Below, one piece after another: positions 1-10,390 of a stretch of 64,000 bases of DNA. The translations under genes and the position numbers were made by a program. The notes under the pieces are model-generated. The model worked only from the letters and a program-made list of their open reading frames with translations, was not told where the DNA came from and ran no database searches. The stretch is from Pseudolactococcus sp041800635 (GTDB lineage Bacteria > Bacillota > Bacilli > Lactobacillales > Streptococcaceae). Where the stretch lies: positions 2,046,001 through 2,110,000 of the forward strand of contig CP181259.1 of assembly GCA_047833645.1 (NCBI GenBank). Direction: 5' to 3'. The first letter of the stretch is position 1; each line of letters begins with the position of its first letter.

Positions 1-2
1 TA

Positions 3-1025
3 AGTATTGATTGGACAGTTGGTAGAACAGGCGTTGTGACACCAACAGCCAATATGACCCCCGTCTTATTGGCTCAGACCACCGTTGCGCGTGCAACCCT
101 GCACAATGTCGACTATATTCAGGAAAAAGACATCCGCCTAGGCGATAAAGTCGTGATTTATAAGGCAGGTGATATCATCCCAGCTGTTCAACGCGTTCTT
201 CTGGATAAGCGACCGTCAGATTCTGTCCCGCTTGATAGTCCCAAACATTGTCCAGAATGTGGCTCAGATTTGTTGCACTTTGAAGACGAAGTCGCCTTGC
301 GCTGTGTCAATCCGCTCTGTCCAGCACAGATTCGGGAAAAATTGATTCACTTTGCCAACCGTGGTGCCATGAATATCACTGGTCTTGGTATTGCCGTCGT
401 GACACAACTTTTTGATAAAAAATTGATCACTGATGTTGCCGATTTGTATCAACTCACGATAGATGATTTGTTGACACTAGATAAAGTCAAAGAAAAATCA
501 GCTAAAAAATTGTATCAAGCTATCCAAGCGTCTAAAGAAAATTCAGTTGAGAAATTGATTTTTGGCCTAGGCATCCGTCATGTTGGCTCGAAAGCAGCGA
601 AAATTATCGCTGAAAACTTATCGAATTTGACTAACATTGCGCAGGCATCTGCGGAAACCTTATCAGCCATTCCAACGATTGGTACCGTATTGGCTGAAAG
701 TTTGACCAAATATTTTGCCCTTGAAGGCACGAAAAAACTCATGGCAGAATTACAAGCTGCGGGTGTCAATTTTGACTATCTAGGTCCTGTTAAACGAGAG
801 GATGCCCCCTTATCAGGTAAGACAGTCGTCTTGACAGGAAAATTGTCACAGTTAACCCGAACAGAGGCCAAGGAAAAATTGGAGAATCTGGGCGCAAATG
901 TCAGTGGCAGTGTCTCCAAAAAAACAGATATTGTGGTTGCCGGTAGCGATGCAGGTAGCAAATTGACAAAAGCACAGGACCTCGGCATTGAGATCTGGAC
1001 AGAAGAGGAGTTAATCCAATTATGA
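3..1025 (+). CDS. ligA: NAD-dependent DNA ligase, 3' part (5' end outside window)
   Basis: Seals nicks in duplex DNA using NAD+, in replication and repair. The window opens inside the adenylation/OB-fold junction (VGRTGVVTP, KAGDIIPAV). Then come the four-cysteine zinc finger (CPECG at about 264-280 and CVNPLCPAQ at about 304-330), the helix-hairpin-helix region (FGLGIRHVGSKAA, SAIPTIGTVLAES) and a C-terminal BRCT domain (LSGKTVVLTGKLSQLTRTEA). The reading frame is open from base 3; the GTG at 36 is an internal valine, not a start. The catalytic lysine is upstream of the window. The stop overlaps the next ATG (ATGA), so the downstream kinase is translationally coupled. Identity is secure. Confidence 0.97.
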   Translation, partial: SIDWTVGRTGVVTPTANMTPVLLAQTTVARATLHNVDYIQEKDIRLGDKVVIYKAGDIIPAVQRVLLDKRPSDSVPLDSPKHCPECGSDLLHFEDEVALRCVNPLCPAQIREKLIHFANRGAMNITGLGIAVVTQLFDKKLITDVADLYQLTIDDLLTLDKVKEKSAKKLYQAIQASKENSVEKLIFGLGIRHVGSKAAKIIAENLSNLTNIAQASAETLSAIPTIGTVLAESLTKYFALEGTKKLMAELQAAGVNFDYLGPVKREDAPLSGKTVVLTGKLSQLTRTEAKEKLENLGANVSGSVSKKTDIVVAGSDAGSKLTKAQDLGIEIWTEEELIQL

Positions 1026-2029
1026 GAACAAGACTAATCTACAACCCAACCTCTGGGCAAGAAACGATGAAAAAAAATATCGCTGAAATTTTAGATGTGC
1101 TTGAAAATTTTGGTCACGAAACCTCTGCTTTTGCAACAACAGCTGAAAAAAACTCTGCTAGAGATGAAGCACGACGGGCAGCAGAAGCCGGATTTGAATT
1201 ACTTATTGCTGCCGGTGGCGATGGCACGATTAATGAGGTCGTCAATGGCATTGCCCCACTAGAAAATCGGCCGAAATTGGCGATCATCCCTGCGGGAACG
1301 ACCAATGATTTTGCGCGTGCCCTAAAAATTCCTCGTAATAATCCTGTAGCTGCTGCGAAAATCGTCGGCAAGGCACAAACCCTCAATATGGATGTCGGCT
1401 GTGCGGGGGATGATAAATATTTCATCAACATTGCAGCAGGTGGTTCATTGACCGAATTAACTTATAGCGTCCCGTCACAGCTCAAAACAGCCTTTGGTTA
1501 CTTGGCCTATCTTGCCAAAGGTGTGGAATTATTGCCACGCGTCAAGGCAGTGCCGCTCAAAATCACCCATGATGACGGCGTCTTTGAAGGCGAAACTTCG
1601 ATGTTTTTTGCTGCCTTGACCAACTCAGTCGGCGGTTTTGAACAAATCGCCCCCGATGCCCAATTGGATGATGGCCTTTTTACACTGATTTTAGTTAAAA
1701 CAGCCAATCTATTTGAGATGATTCGGCTCATTGGTCTGGTTCTCAATGGTGGCAAACACATTGATGATAAAAAAATTGAATATATTAAAACAAGCAAAAT
1801 CAAAATTGAACCCCAGTCAGATGACCGGATGATGATCAATCTTGACGGCGAATACGGCGGTGATGCACCCATTACCCTGACTAACTTTAAAAACCACATT
1901 GAAATGTACGCCAATCTAGATGAAATTAGTGATGAAAACTACACAGGCGATGAAGAAGACCTCGAGCTTGAAGCAGTCGTCAGCAAATTTTCTGAAGAAG
2001 CCGAAAAAACGCACGAAATTGAAGAATAA
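1022..2029 (+). CDS. dgkB: Diacylglycerol/lipid kinase, DagK-DgkB family
   Basis: 335 aa, soluble lipid kinase expected to phosphorylate diacylglycerol released by lipoteichoic acid synthesis, returning it to phosphatidic acid at the membrane face. Residues 65-69 are the GGDGT nucleotide-binding motif of the DAGK catalytic fold, preceded by the YNPTSG motif near residue 7; GTTNDFARAL and INLDGE are other family signatures. Start overlaps the ligA stop by 4 bp, so the two form a coupled pair as in other lactococci and streptococci. The C-terminal tail of about 35 residues is strongly acidic. Annotation as DgkB rather than another YegS/BmrU lipid kinase is from context. Confidence 0.88.
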   Translation: MRTRLIYNPTSGQETMKKNIAEILDVLENFGHETSAFATTAEKNSARDEARRAAEAGFELLIAAGGDGTINEVVNGIAPLENRPKLAIIPAGTTNDFARALKIPRNNPVAAAKIVGKAQTLNMDVGCAGDDKYFINIAAGGSLTELTYSVPSQLKTAFGYLAYLAKGVELLPRVKAVPLKITHDDGVFEGETSMFFAALTNSVGGFEQIAPDAQLDDGLFTLILVKTANLFEMIRLIGLVLNGGKHIDDKKIEYIKTSKIKIEPQSDDRMMINLDGEYGGDAPITLTNFKNHIEMYANLDEISDENYTGDEEDLELEAVVSKFSEEAEKTHEIEE

Positions 2030-2079
2030 TTTGGTACAATGGAGTAGACGTTTTACAACGGTGTTAAATCAAGCAACAA

Positions 2080-2109
2080 TATAAAAATTTTTAATAGAAA
2101 ATTTTTATA
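2080..2109 (+). repeat. AT-only inverted repeat just before tRNA-Ser(GGA)
   Basis: A perfect 12-bp inverted repeat (TATAAAAATTTT, 6-nt loop) ends one base before the tRNA 5' end. In RNA it would form a weak A-U hairpin at the processing site. A TGGTACAAT extended -10 box near 2033-2041 could start this transcript. Confidence 0.5.
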
Positions 2110-2110
2110 T

Positions 2111-2198
2111 GGAAAGTTACCCAAGTGGCTTAAGGGGATGCCTTGGAAAGGCGTTAGACGTGGAAACGCGTGCGCGGGTTCGAATCCCGTGCTTTCCT
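2111..2198 (+). tRNA. tRNA-Ser (anticodon GGA)
   Basis: Acceptor GGAAAGT pairs with GCTTTCC; long variable arm typical of class II tRNAs; anticodon loop TTGGAAA. CCA is not encoded. It lies alone between dgkB and comX and is followed by an intrinsic terminator. Confidence 0.93.
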
Positions 2199-2234
2199 TA
2201 TGTAATAGAAAGTCTAAAATAATTGTATCCCGTG

Positions 2235-2265
2235 ACACCCGATTTAAAAATTGGGTGTTTTATTT
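2235..2265 (+). terminator. Intrinsic terminator after tRNA-Ser
   Basis: 11-bp stem ACACCCGATTT/AAATTGGGTGT with an AA loop followed by TTTTATTT. It also lies at the 3' end of the convergent comX gene, but the minus-strand side lacks a U-run. Confidence 0.8.
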
Positions 2266-2749
2266 ATCGCCAAAACTTCTCAATATAGTCCAGAATCTTC
2301 TTCTTGAGGCGATACTTGAGATTGCGATCAATCTTCTCGCCACTTTTAAGCGCGTCAAACAAAAGAACTTCTTTGGGTGTCAAAACAAGATGAATCTCCT
2401 GACAGAGGAGTTGGTAAATGACCTGCTCAGCCACATCCTGCTTCTGATCAAAGAGATTGAGCGTCTCAGACAACTGACAATAATCCAATTGATTGAACTT
2501 GCGCTTGACCGTCATGGCCTTGCGATACTGATCAATCAAAAAGCAAGAATACTTGACCTTAAAGAAGACATAGAAATTAAAGGCGTCATCCTCTGGGGGC
2601 TCTAAGAGCAATTGATGGTACATCTCCAAAGCAATAATCATCCCCTCCTGCACATAATCCTCTGCTTCCCAGGAAGGAATTTTAGTTTTCTTGCGACAAT
2701 TCGTAATAATCGGTTCAATGTGGTTGAGAATGTGTTCAATTTTATCCAA
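2264..2749 (-). CDS. comX: Competence sigma factor ComX (SigX)
   Basis: 161 aa, the alternative sigma factor that directs RNA polymerase to late competence genes in streptococci and lactococci. Sequence shows the short sigma-70 layout: region-2-like PSWEAEDYVQEGMIIALEMY near residues 27-46 and a basic C-terminal helix region. Length matches the family (about 160). Start is TTG at 2749, with a TGGAG Shine-Dalgarno 7 nt upstream; an ATG further upstream runs straight into a stop. A possible promoter on this strand is TTGATT (2813-2818) and TATACT (2788-2793) with a long 19-bp spacer; I see no ComR-type palindrome. It sits beside a tRNA and an rRNA operon, as comX does in streptococci. Confidence 0.85.
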   Translation of the reverse strand: MDKIEHILNHIEPIITNCRKKTKIPSWEAEDYVQEGMIIALEMYHQLLLEPPEDDAFNFYVFFKVKYSCFLIDQYRKAMTVKRKFNQLDYCQLSETLNLFDQKQDVAEQVIYQLLCQEIHLVLTPKEVLLFDALKSGEKIDRNLKYRLKKKILDYIEKFWR

Positions 2750-2926
2750 GTGTCTACTCCATTTTTTCTAAACGATCGGTTAGTCCCAGTATAAAGAAAA
2801 AAATGACAAAAAAATCAAGATGCCGTGAATGGACGAAAATATGCCCTAAATAACCAGGATATACCACGAATGACACATGGTAGAAATCAAATTTTAATAA
2901 AAAAGAAAAATAAACGAAAAAAAGAG
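2750..2926. other. Intergenic region between comX and the rRNA promoters
   Basis: About 180 bp, A-rich, holding the comX 5' region and the upstream (UP-like A/T-rich) part of rRNA promoter P1. The only plus-strand reading frame here overlaps the rRNA promoters and has low-complexity lysine-rich sequence; I do not regard it as a gene. Confidence 0.5.
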
Positions 2927-2955
2927 TTGACACGAGGCGTTAGATTTGATAAGAT
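2927..2955 (+). promoter_or_regulatory. rRNA operon promoter P1
   Basis: Consensus -35 TTGACA at 2927-2932, 17-bp spacer, -10 TAAGAT at 2950-2955, with an A-rich upstream stretch. Confidence 0.88.
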
Positions 2956-3023
2956 AATAAAGTACTCAAAACGACAGGTCACGAACGAAAGAAAAGAAAA
3001 TAAAAAAACTTTTCAAGAAGGTG

Positions 3024-3052
3024 TTGACAAGTCAAAAAAGTTTTGGTAGAAT
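3024..3052 (+). promoter_or_regulatory. rRNA operon promoter P2
   Basis: Consensus -35 TTGACA at 3024-3029, 17-bp spacer, -10 TAGAAT at 3047-3052. Tandem with P1, 97 bp apart. Downstream, GACCTTTGAAAACTGAA near 3091 resembles the boxA-type leader seen before rRNA genes of this group. Confidence 0.9.
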
Positions 3053-3233
3053 TAAATAGTTGTCTCGTAAGAACGAGGCAAACAAAATAGACCTTTGAAA
3101 ACTGAATAAAACAGAAAACAAACCAAGTACAGCGGTTGTTTAGCAATAAACAACCAACTGTCAATTCGACAATAAATCGTTCAGAAATGAACGGACAAAA
3201 AACAAAAGCTGGAACATAGTAATATGTTCTCAT

Positions 3234-4796
<1,563 letters not shown>

Positions 4797-4906
4797 AAAA
4801 ATGGTTGCTTAGGCAATTCATGGATAACTGTACGAAGTTGTTTCTGTTTTATTTAGTTTTGAGAGGTTTATACCTAAAACTGTAAAAATCTTCTCTACAA
4901 GAAGAC

Positions 4907-4979
4907 GGGGCCTTAGCTCAGCTGGGAGAGCGCCTGCTTTGCACGCAGGAGGTCAGCGGTTCGATCCCGCTAGGCTCCA
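4907..4979 (+). tRNA. tRNA-Ala (anticodon TGC), in the 16S-23S spacer
   Basis: Acceptor GGGGCCT/AGGCTCC, anticodon loop TTTGCAC, discriminator A, no encoded CCA. Single tRNA in the internal spacer, as usual for the family. Confidence 0.97.
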
Positions 4980-5150
4980 TTGTCAACGAAGACATTAAAA
5001 TAGGCAATTAGATCATTGAAAACTGAATAACAATTTCTAAAATAACAAGAAATAAACCGAGAAGTGGCATAGTGATATGTCACCTCAAAAAAAGCGTGAG
5101 TCGCAAGACTCAATACTTATTACCAGATACTTAAATGTATCGATTTAAAG

Positions 5151-8054
<2,904 letters not shown>

Positions 8055-8150
8055 AAAAGTAAAGAAGAACGTTTTTGGTTTAAGAAAGTTAATTTAGAAA
8101 ATTGTTATTCAGTTTTGAGTGTTTTAATTGAAAGATTAGATATTCAAAAG

Positions 8151-8266
8151 TTTGGTGCTTATTGCATGAGAGATACACCTGTTCCCATGTCGAACACAGC
8201 AGTTAAGTCTCATTACGCCGGAAGTAGTTGGGGGTTGCCCCCTGTGAGATATGGTCGGTGCCAAGC
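8151..8266 (+). rRNA. rrf: 5S ribosomal RNA
   Basis: Contains the diagnostic GAGATACACCTGTTCCCATG and CGAACACAGCAGTTAAG blocks; TTGGTG near the 5' end pairs (with G-U pairs) with TGCCAA at the 3' end. Confidence 0.95.
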
Positions 8267-8272
8267 GAAGAG

Positions 8273-8296
8273 AAGCGACTGAGAAGCCGCTTTTAT
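8273..8296 (+). terminator. Hairpin with short U-rich tail after 5S
   Basis: Stem AAGCGACT/AGCCGCTT with one mismatch, GAGA loop, followed by TTATT. It could be a leaky terminator or a processing site; the tRNA cluster continues right after it, so full termination is unlikely. Confidence 0.45.
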
Positions 8297-8382
8297 TGGG
8301 AGTTTAGCTCAGCTAACGCATAGCGTTTGTTTCGAGGATTGCATAGCAACCGAAGAAACAGGGCAGTTGAGTTAAGCTCCCA
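8297..8382 (+). ncRNA. Structured spacer RNA element A with tRNA-Val 5' mimic
   Basis: Bases 8298-8314 equal the first 17 nt of the tRNA-Val gene that starts at 8387. Instead of continuing as a tRNA, this arm pairs over 18 bp (three G-U pairs, no mismatch) with 8365-8382. Between the arms are two abutting hairpins: AACGC-ATA-GCGTT (8315-8327) and a TGTTTC/GAAACA hairpin (8328-8360), then GGGC. The fold is a compact three-way junction. Role unknown; see findings. Confidence 0.6.
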
Positions 8383-8386
8383 CCAT

Positions 8387-8459
8387 GGGAGTTTAGCTCA
8401 GCTGGGAGAGCATCTGCCTTACAAGCAGAGGGTCGGGGGTTCGAACCCCTCAACTCCCA
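8387..8459 (+). tRNA. tRNA-Val (anticodon TAC)
   Basis: Acceptor GGGAGTT/AACTCCC, anticodon loop CTTACAA, discriminator A. First complete gene of the post-5S cluster. Confidence 0.97.
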
Positions 8460-8462
8460 TTA

Positions 8463-8535
8463 GGTCTCGTAGTGTAGTGGTTATCACGTCGCCCTGTCAC
8501 GGCGAAGATCGCGGGTTCAAGTCCCGTCGAGACCG
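8463..8535 (+). tRNA. tRNA-Asp (anticodon GTC)
   Basis: Acceptor GGTCTCG/CGAGACC, anticodon loop CTGTCAC, discriminator G. Only 3 bp after tRNA-Val. Confidence 0.97.
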
Positions 8536-8559
8536 TTAAAGCATGTCTATGTTTTAAAC

Positions 8560-8575
8560 CCACAAGAGATTGTGG
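8560..8575 (+). ncRNA. Spacer hairpin between tRNA-Asp and tRNA-Lys
   Basis: Perfect CCACAA/TTGTGG stem closed by a GAGA (GNRA-type) tetraloop; probably part of precursor processing. Confidence 0.45.
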
Positions 8576-8588
8576 ATACCAAGTATTT

Positions 8589-8661
8589 GACTCGTTAGCT
8601 CAGTTGGTAGAGCAATTGACTTTTAATCAATGGGTCGCTGGTTCGAGCCCAGCACGGGTCA
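8589..8661 (+). tRNA. tRNA-Lys (anticodon TTT)
   Basis: Acceptor GACTCGT/ACGGGTC, anticodon loop CTTTTAA, discriminator A. Confidence 0.97.
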
Positions 8662-8665
8662 TCAA

Positions 8666-8747
8666 GCGGATGTGGCGGAATTGGCAGACGCACTAGATTT
8701 AGGATCTAGCGCTTAACGGCGTGGGGGTTCAAGTCCCTTCATCCGCA
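8666..8747 (+). tRNA. tRNA-Leu (anticodon TAG)
   Basis: Acceptor GCGGATG/CATCCGC, long variable arm, anticodon loop TTTAGGA, discriminator A. Confidence 0.96.
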
Positions 8748-8752
8748 GTTTA

Positions 8753-8825
8753 GCCGGCTTAGCTCAGTTGGTAGAGCATCTGATTTGTAATCAGAGGGTC
8801 GCGTGTTCAAATCATGTAGCCGGCA
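8753..8825 (+). tRNA. tRNA-Thr (anticodon TGT)
   Basis: Acceptor GCCGGCT/AGCCGGC, anticodon loop TTTGTAA, discriminator A. Confidence 0.97.
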
Positions 8826-8845
8826 TTAATTGAATATATAGATAT

Positions 8846-8917
8846 GCGAAAGTAGTTCAGTGGTAGAACATCACCTTGCCAAGGTGGGGGTCGCGGGTTC
8901 GAACCCCGTCTTTCGCT
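8846..8917 (+). tRNA. tRNA-Gly (anticodon GCC)
   Basis: Acceptor GCGAAAG/CTTTCGC, anticodon loop TTGCCAA, discriminator T. Confidence 0.97.
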
Positions 8918-8931
8918 TATGCTAGAGGTAA

Positions 8932-9017
8932 GCCGGGGTGGCGGAACTGGCAGACGCACAGGACTTAAAATCCTGCGAAGGGTGACCTTCGTACCGGTTC
9001 GATTCCGGTCCTCGGCA
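8932..9017 (+). tRNA. tRNA-Leu (anticodon TAA)
   Basis: Acceptor GCCGGGG/CCTCGGC, long variable arm, anticodon loop CTTAAAA, discriminator A. Its 3' end runs into a perfect hairpin (CATCGCTA, GGAA loop, TAGCGATG, 9016-9035). Confidence 0.96.
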
Positions 9018-9051
9018 TCGCTAGGAATAGCGATGGATTTTACTTTAAGGA

Positions 9052-9125
9052 GCACCCTTGGCTCAACTGGATAGAGTACCTGACTACGAATCAGGCGGTT
9101 GCAGGTTCGAATCCTGCAGGGTGCA
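9052..9125 (+). tRNA. tRNA-Arg (anticodon ACG)
   Basis: Acceptor GCACCCT/AGGGTGC, anticodon loop CTACGAA, discriminator A; the anticodon A is presumably edited to inosine by TadA. Confidence 0.97.
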
Positions 9126-9178
9126 TCAAAGTTTTGAAGTGTCAAAAGCTTGCTTTTGTAAGCGAAGAAACTTTGATG
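9124..9178 (+). ncRNA. Structured spacer RNA element B
   Basis: Perfect 11-bp terminal stem (9124-9134 with 9168-9178) starting on the last bases of tRNA-Arg and enclosing a CAAAAG-CTTG-CTTTTG hairpin (9142-9157). Lies in the unusually long (182 bp) Arg-Pro spacer. Confidence 0.5.
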
Positions 9179-9181
9179 TGA

Positions 9182-9245
9182 AATAGTTTGTGATTGCGAC
9201 AGCAATCCGAGCGTAGTGAGCTTAACGAGGTTAAGACAAACTATT
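9182..9245 (+). ncRNA. Structured spacer RNA element C (three-way junction)
   Basis: Perfect 10-bp stem AATAGTTTGT/ACAAACTATT (9182-9191, 9236-9245) directly abutting two 6-bp hairpins, GATTGC-GACA-GCAATC (9192-9207) and CTTAAC-GAG-GTTAAG (9221-9235), with a 13-nt linker CGAGCGTAGTGAG between them. No stem contains a mismatch. Confidence 0.55.
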
Positions 9246-9307
9246 GAACATGTCACAGGAGATATAAAAAGATAGATTGGACGACAAGTTCCAATACATC
9301 AAAAGTT

Positions 9308-9381
9308 CGGGAAGTAGCTCAGCTTGGTAGAGTACTTGGTTTGGGACCAAGGTGTCGCAGGTTCGAATCCTGTCTTCCCGA
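9308..9381 (+). tRNA. tRNA-Pro (anticodon TGG)
   Basis: Acceptor CGGGAAG/CTTCCCG, anticodon loop TTTGGGA, discriminator A. Followed by a TGATGGT/ACCATCA hairpin at 9383-9398. Confidence 0.97.
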
Positions 9382-9411
9382 TTGATGGTCAACCATCATT
9401 TATTACACTTA

Positions 9412-9485
9412 GGCGGTGTAGCTCAGCTGGCTAGAGCGTCCGGTTCATACCCGGGAGGTCGGGGGTTCGATCCCCTTCGCCGCTA
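9412..9485 (+). tRNA. tRNA-Met (anticodon CAT), elongator type
   Basis: Acceptor GGCGGTG/CGCCGCT (G1-U72 and U6-G67 wobbles), anticodon loop TTCATAC. The body matches the elongator tRNA-Met known from Bacillus rather than the initiator, which has a C1 mismatch and three G-C pairs in the anticodon stem. Confidence 0.85.
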
Positions 9486-9501
9486 TTTTATTTTTTCAGT
9501 T

Positions 9502-9575
9502 GGACCTTTAGCTCAGCTGGTTAGAGCTCTCGGCTCATAACCGAGCGGTCGTTGGTTCGAGCCCAACAAGGTCCA
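9502..9575 (+). tRNA. tRNA with CAT anticodon, probably tRNA-Ile2 (lysidine-modified)
   Basis: Acceptor GGACCTT/AAGGTCC, anticodon loop CTCATAA. The sequence body resembles Bacillus tRNA-Ile(CAT), whose C34 is converted to lysidine by TilS, more than either tRNA-Met. Identity as Ile2 is inference. Confidence 0.75.
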
Positions 9576-9584
9576 CTTTTTTAT

Positions 9585-9674
9585 GGAGGATTACCCAAGT
9601 CCGGCTGAAGGGAACGGTCTTGAAAACCGTCAGGCGTGTAAAAGCGTGCGTGGGTTCGAATCCCACATCCTCCT
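9585..9674 (+). tRNA. tRNA-Ser (anticodon TGA)
   Basis: Acceptor GGAGGAT/ATCCTCC, long variable arm, anticodon loop CTTGAAA. The base at the discriminator position reads T. Confidence 0.95.
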
Positions 9675-9699
9675 TTTGTTTATTTGTATAAACTATTTT

Positions 9700-9772
9700 G
9701 GCTCGGTAGCTCAGTTGGTAGAGCAATGGATTGAAGCTCCATGTGTCGGCGGTTCGATTCCGTCTCGCGCCA
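9700..9772 (+). tRNA. tRNA-Phe (anticodon GAA)
   Basis: Acceptor GGCTCGG with TCGCGCC (one U-C mismatch at pair 4-69), anticodon loop TTGAAGC, discriminator A. The mismatch appears to be a feature of lactic cocci tRNA-Phe, from memory. Confidence 0.93.
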
Positions 9773-9797
9773 TAGTACGTCTTAATTATAAGACTTT

Positions 9798-9868
9798 GCG
9801 GGTGTAGTTTAATGGTAGAACCTTAGCCTTCCAAGCTAACTACGCGAGTTCGATTCTCGTCACCCGCT
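9798..9868 (+). tRNA. tRNA-Gly (anticodon TCC)
   Basis: Acceptor GCGGGTG/CACCCGC, anticodon loop CTTCCAA, discriminator T. Confidence 0.97.
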
Positions 9869-9912
9869 TTACCATTTTTATTGCAGGAAATGGTTCCTAA
9901 TGTGTAAACTTA

Positions 9913-10036
9913 GGGCGCATAGCTCAGCTGGTTAGAGTGTTGAGCTTGCGAAATCGAAAAAAAATGATCTAGTAGATGATTTTTGTGAAGGTGCCTCTTA
10001 GCAGCGGTATCTATACTCTAGCAACCTGAGTGTATG
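9913..10036 (+). pseudogene. Truncated tRNA-Ile 5' half forming structured element D
   Basis: 9913-9937 repeats the first 25 nt of the tRNA-Ile gene that starts at 10066; the homology extends upstream, so 9902-9937 and 10055-10090 differ by one base. After 9937 the tRNA sequence stops. Bases 9918-9938 of this half instead pair with 10015-10036 in an almost continuous stem (two mismatches, one bulge), enclosing an AT-rich hairpin near 9956-9984. This is the second case in the cluster of a tRNA 5' half used as the arm of a longer stem. Confidence 0.6.
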
Positions 10037-10065
10037 AATCATATTATTGTTTCTGTGCAAACTTA

Positions 10066-10139
<74 letters not shown>

Positions 10140-10188
10140 TTTTTGAAAGATAGTCAAAAGATTATGGCTTTCAAAAAGATTTGATAAA

Positions 10189-10197
10189 TGATATAAT
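10189..10197 (+). promoter_or_regulatory. Extended -10 promoter before tRNA-Ser(GCT)
   Basis: TG-A-TATAAT ends 9 nt before the tRNA 5' end; the -35 (TTTCAA, 10169-10174, 17-bp spacer) is weak. The last tRNA can therefore be made independently of the rRNA promoters. Confidence 0.6.
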
Positions 10198-10206
10198 AAA
10201 GAAGTT

Positions 10207-10294
10207 GGGGAAGTACTCAAGAGGCTCAAGAGGACGGTTTGCTAAATCGTTAGACTGGGAAACCGGTGCGCAGGTTCGAATCCTGTCTTCTCCG
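10207..10294 (+). tRNA. tRNA-Ser (anticodon GCT)
   Basis: Acceptor GGGGAAG/CTTCTCC, long variable arm, anticodon loop TTGCTAA, discriminator G. Last gene of the cluster. Confidence 0.96.
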
Positions 10295-10300
10295 TCACAT

Positions 10301-10330
10301 ACGTCTATTGTTGAATAGACGTTTTTTTTC
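10301..10330 (+). terminator. Intrinsic terminator of the rRNA-tRNA operon
   Basis: Perfect 9-bp stem ACGTCTATT/AATAGACGT with GTTG loop followed by eight T residues. Confidence 0.93.
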
Positions 10331-10390
10331 CTATGTAATGGCGTTTCCCAATAGTTAATAGTGTCTGATTAGGACAAGATTGGAGGTAGC

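Noticed and set aside
2138..2605. 155-aa plus-strand frame across tRNA-Ser and comX
   Set aside because: It starts inside the tRNA and is antisense to comX, whose protein is clearly recognisable.
2825..3049. 74-aa lysine-rich frame upstream of 16S
   Set aside because: Covers both rRNA promoters and has low-complexity A-driven sequence.
8297..8382. A further complete tRNA gene between 5S and tRNA-Val
   Set aside because: Only the 5' half matches; there is no anticodon arm or T-arm, and the partner arm is a complement of the 5' end.
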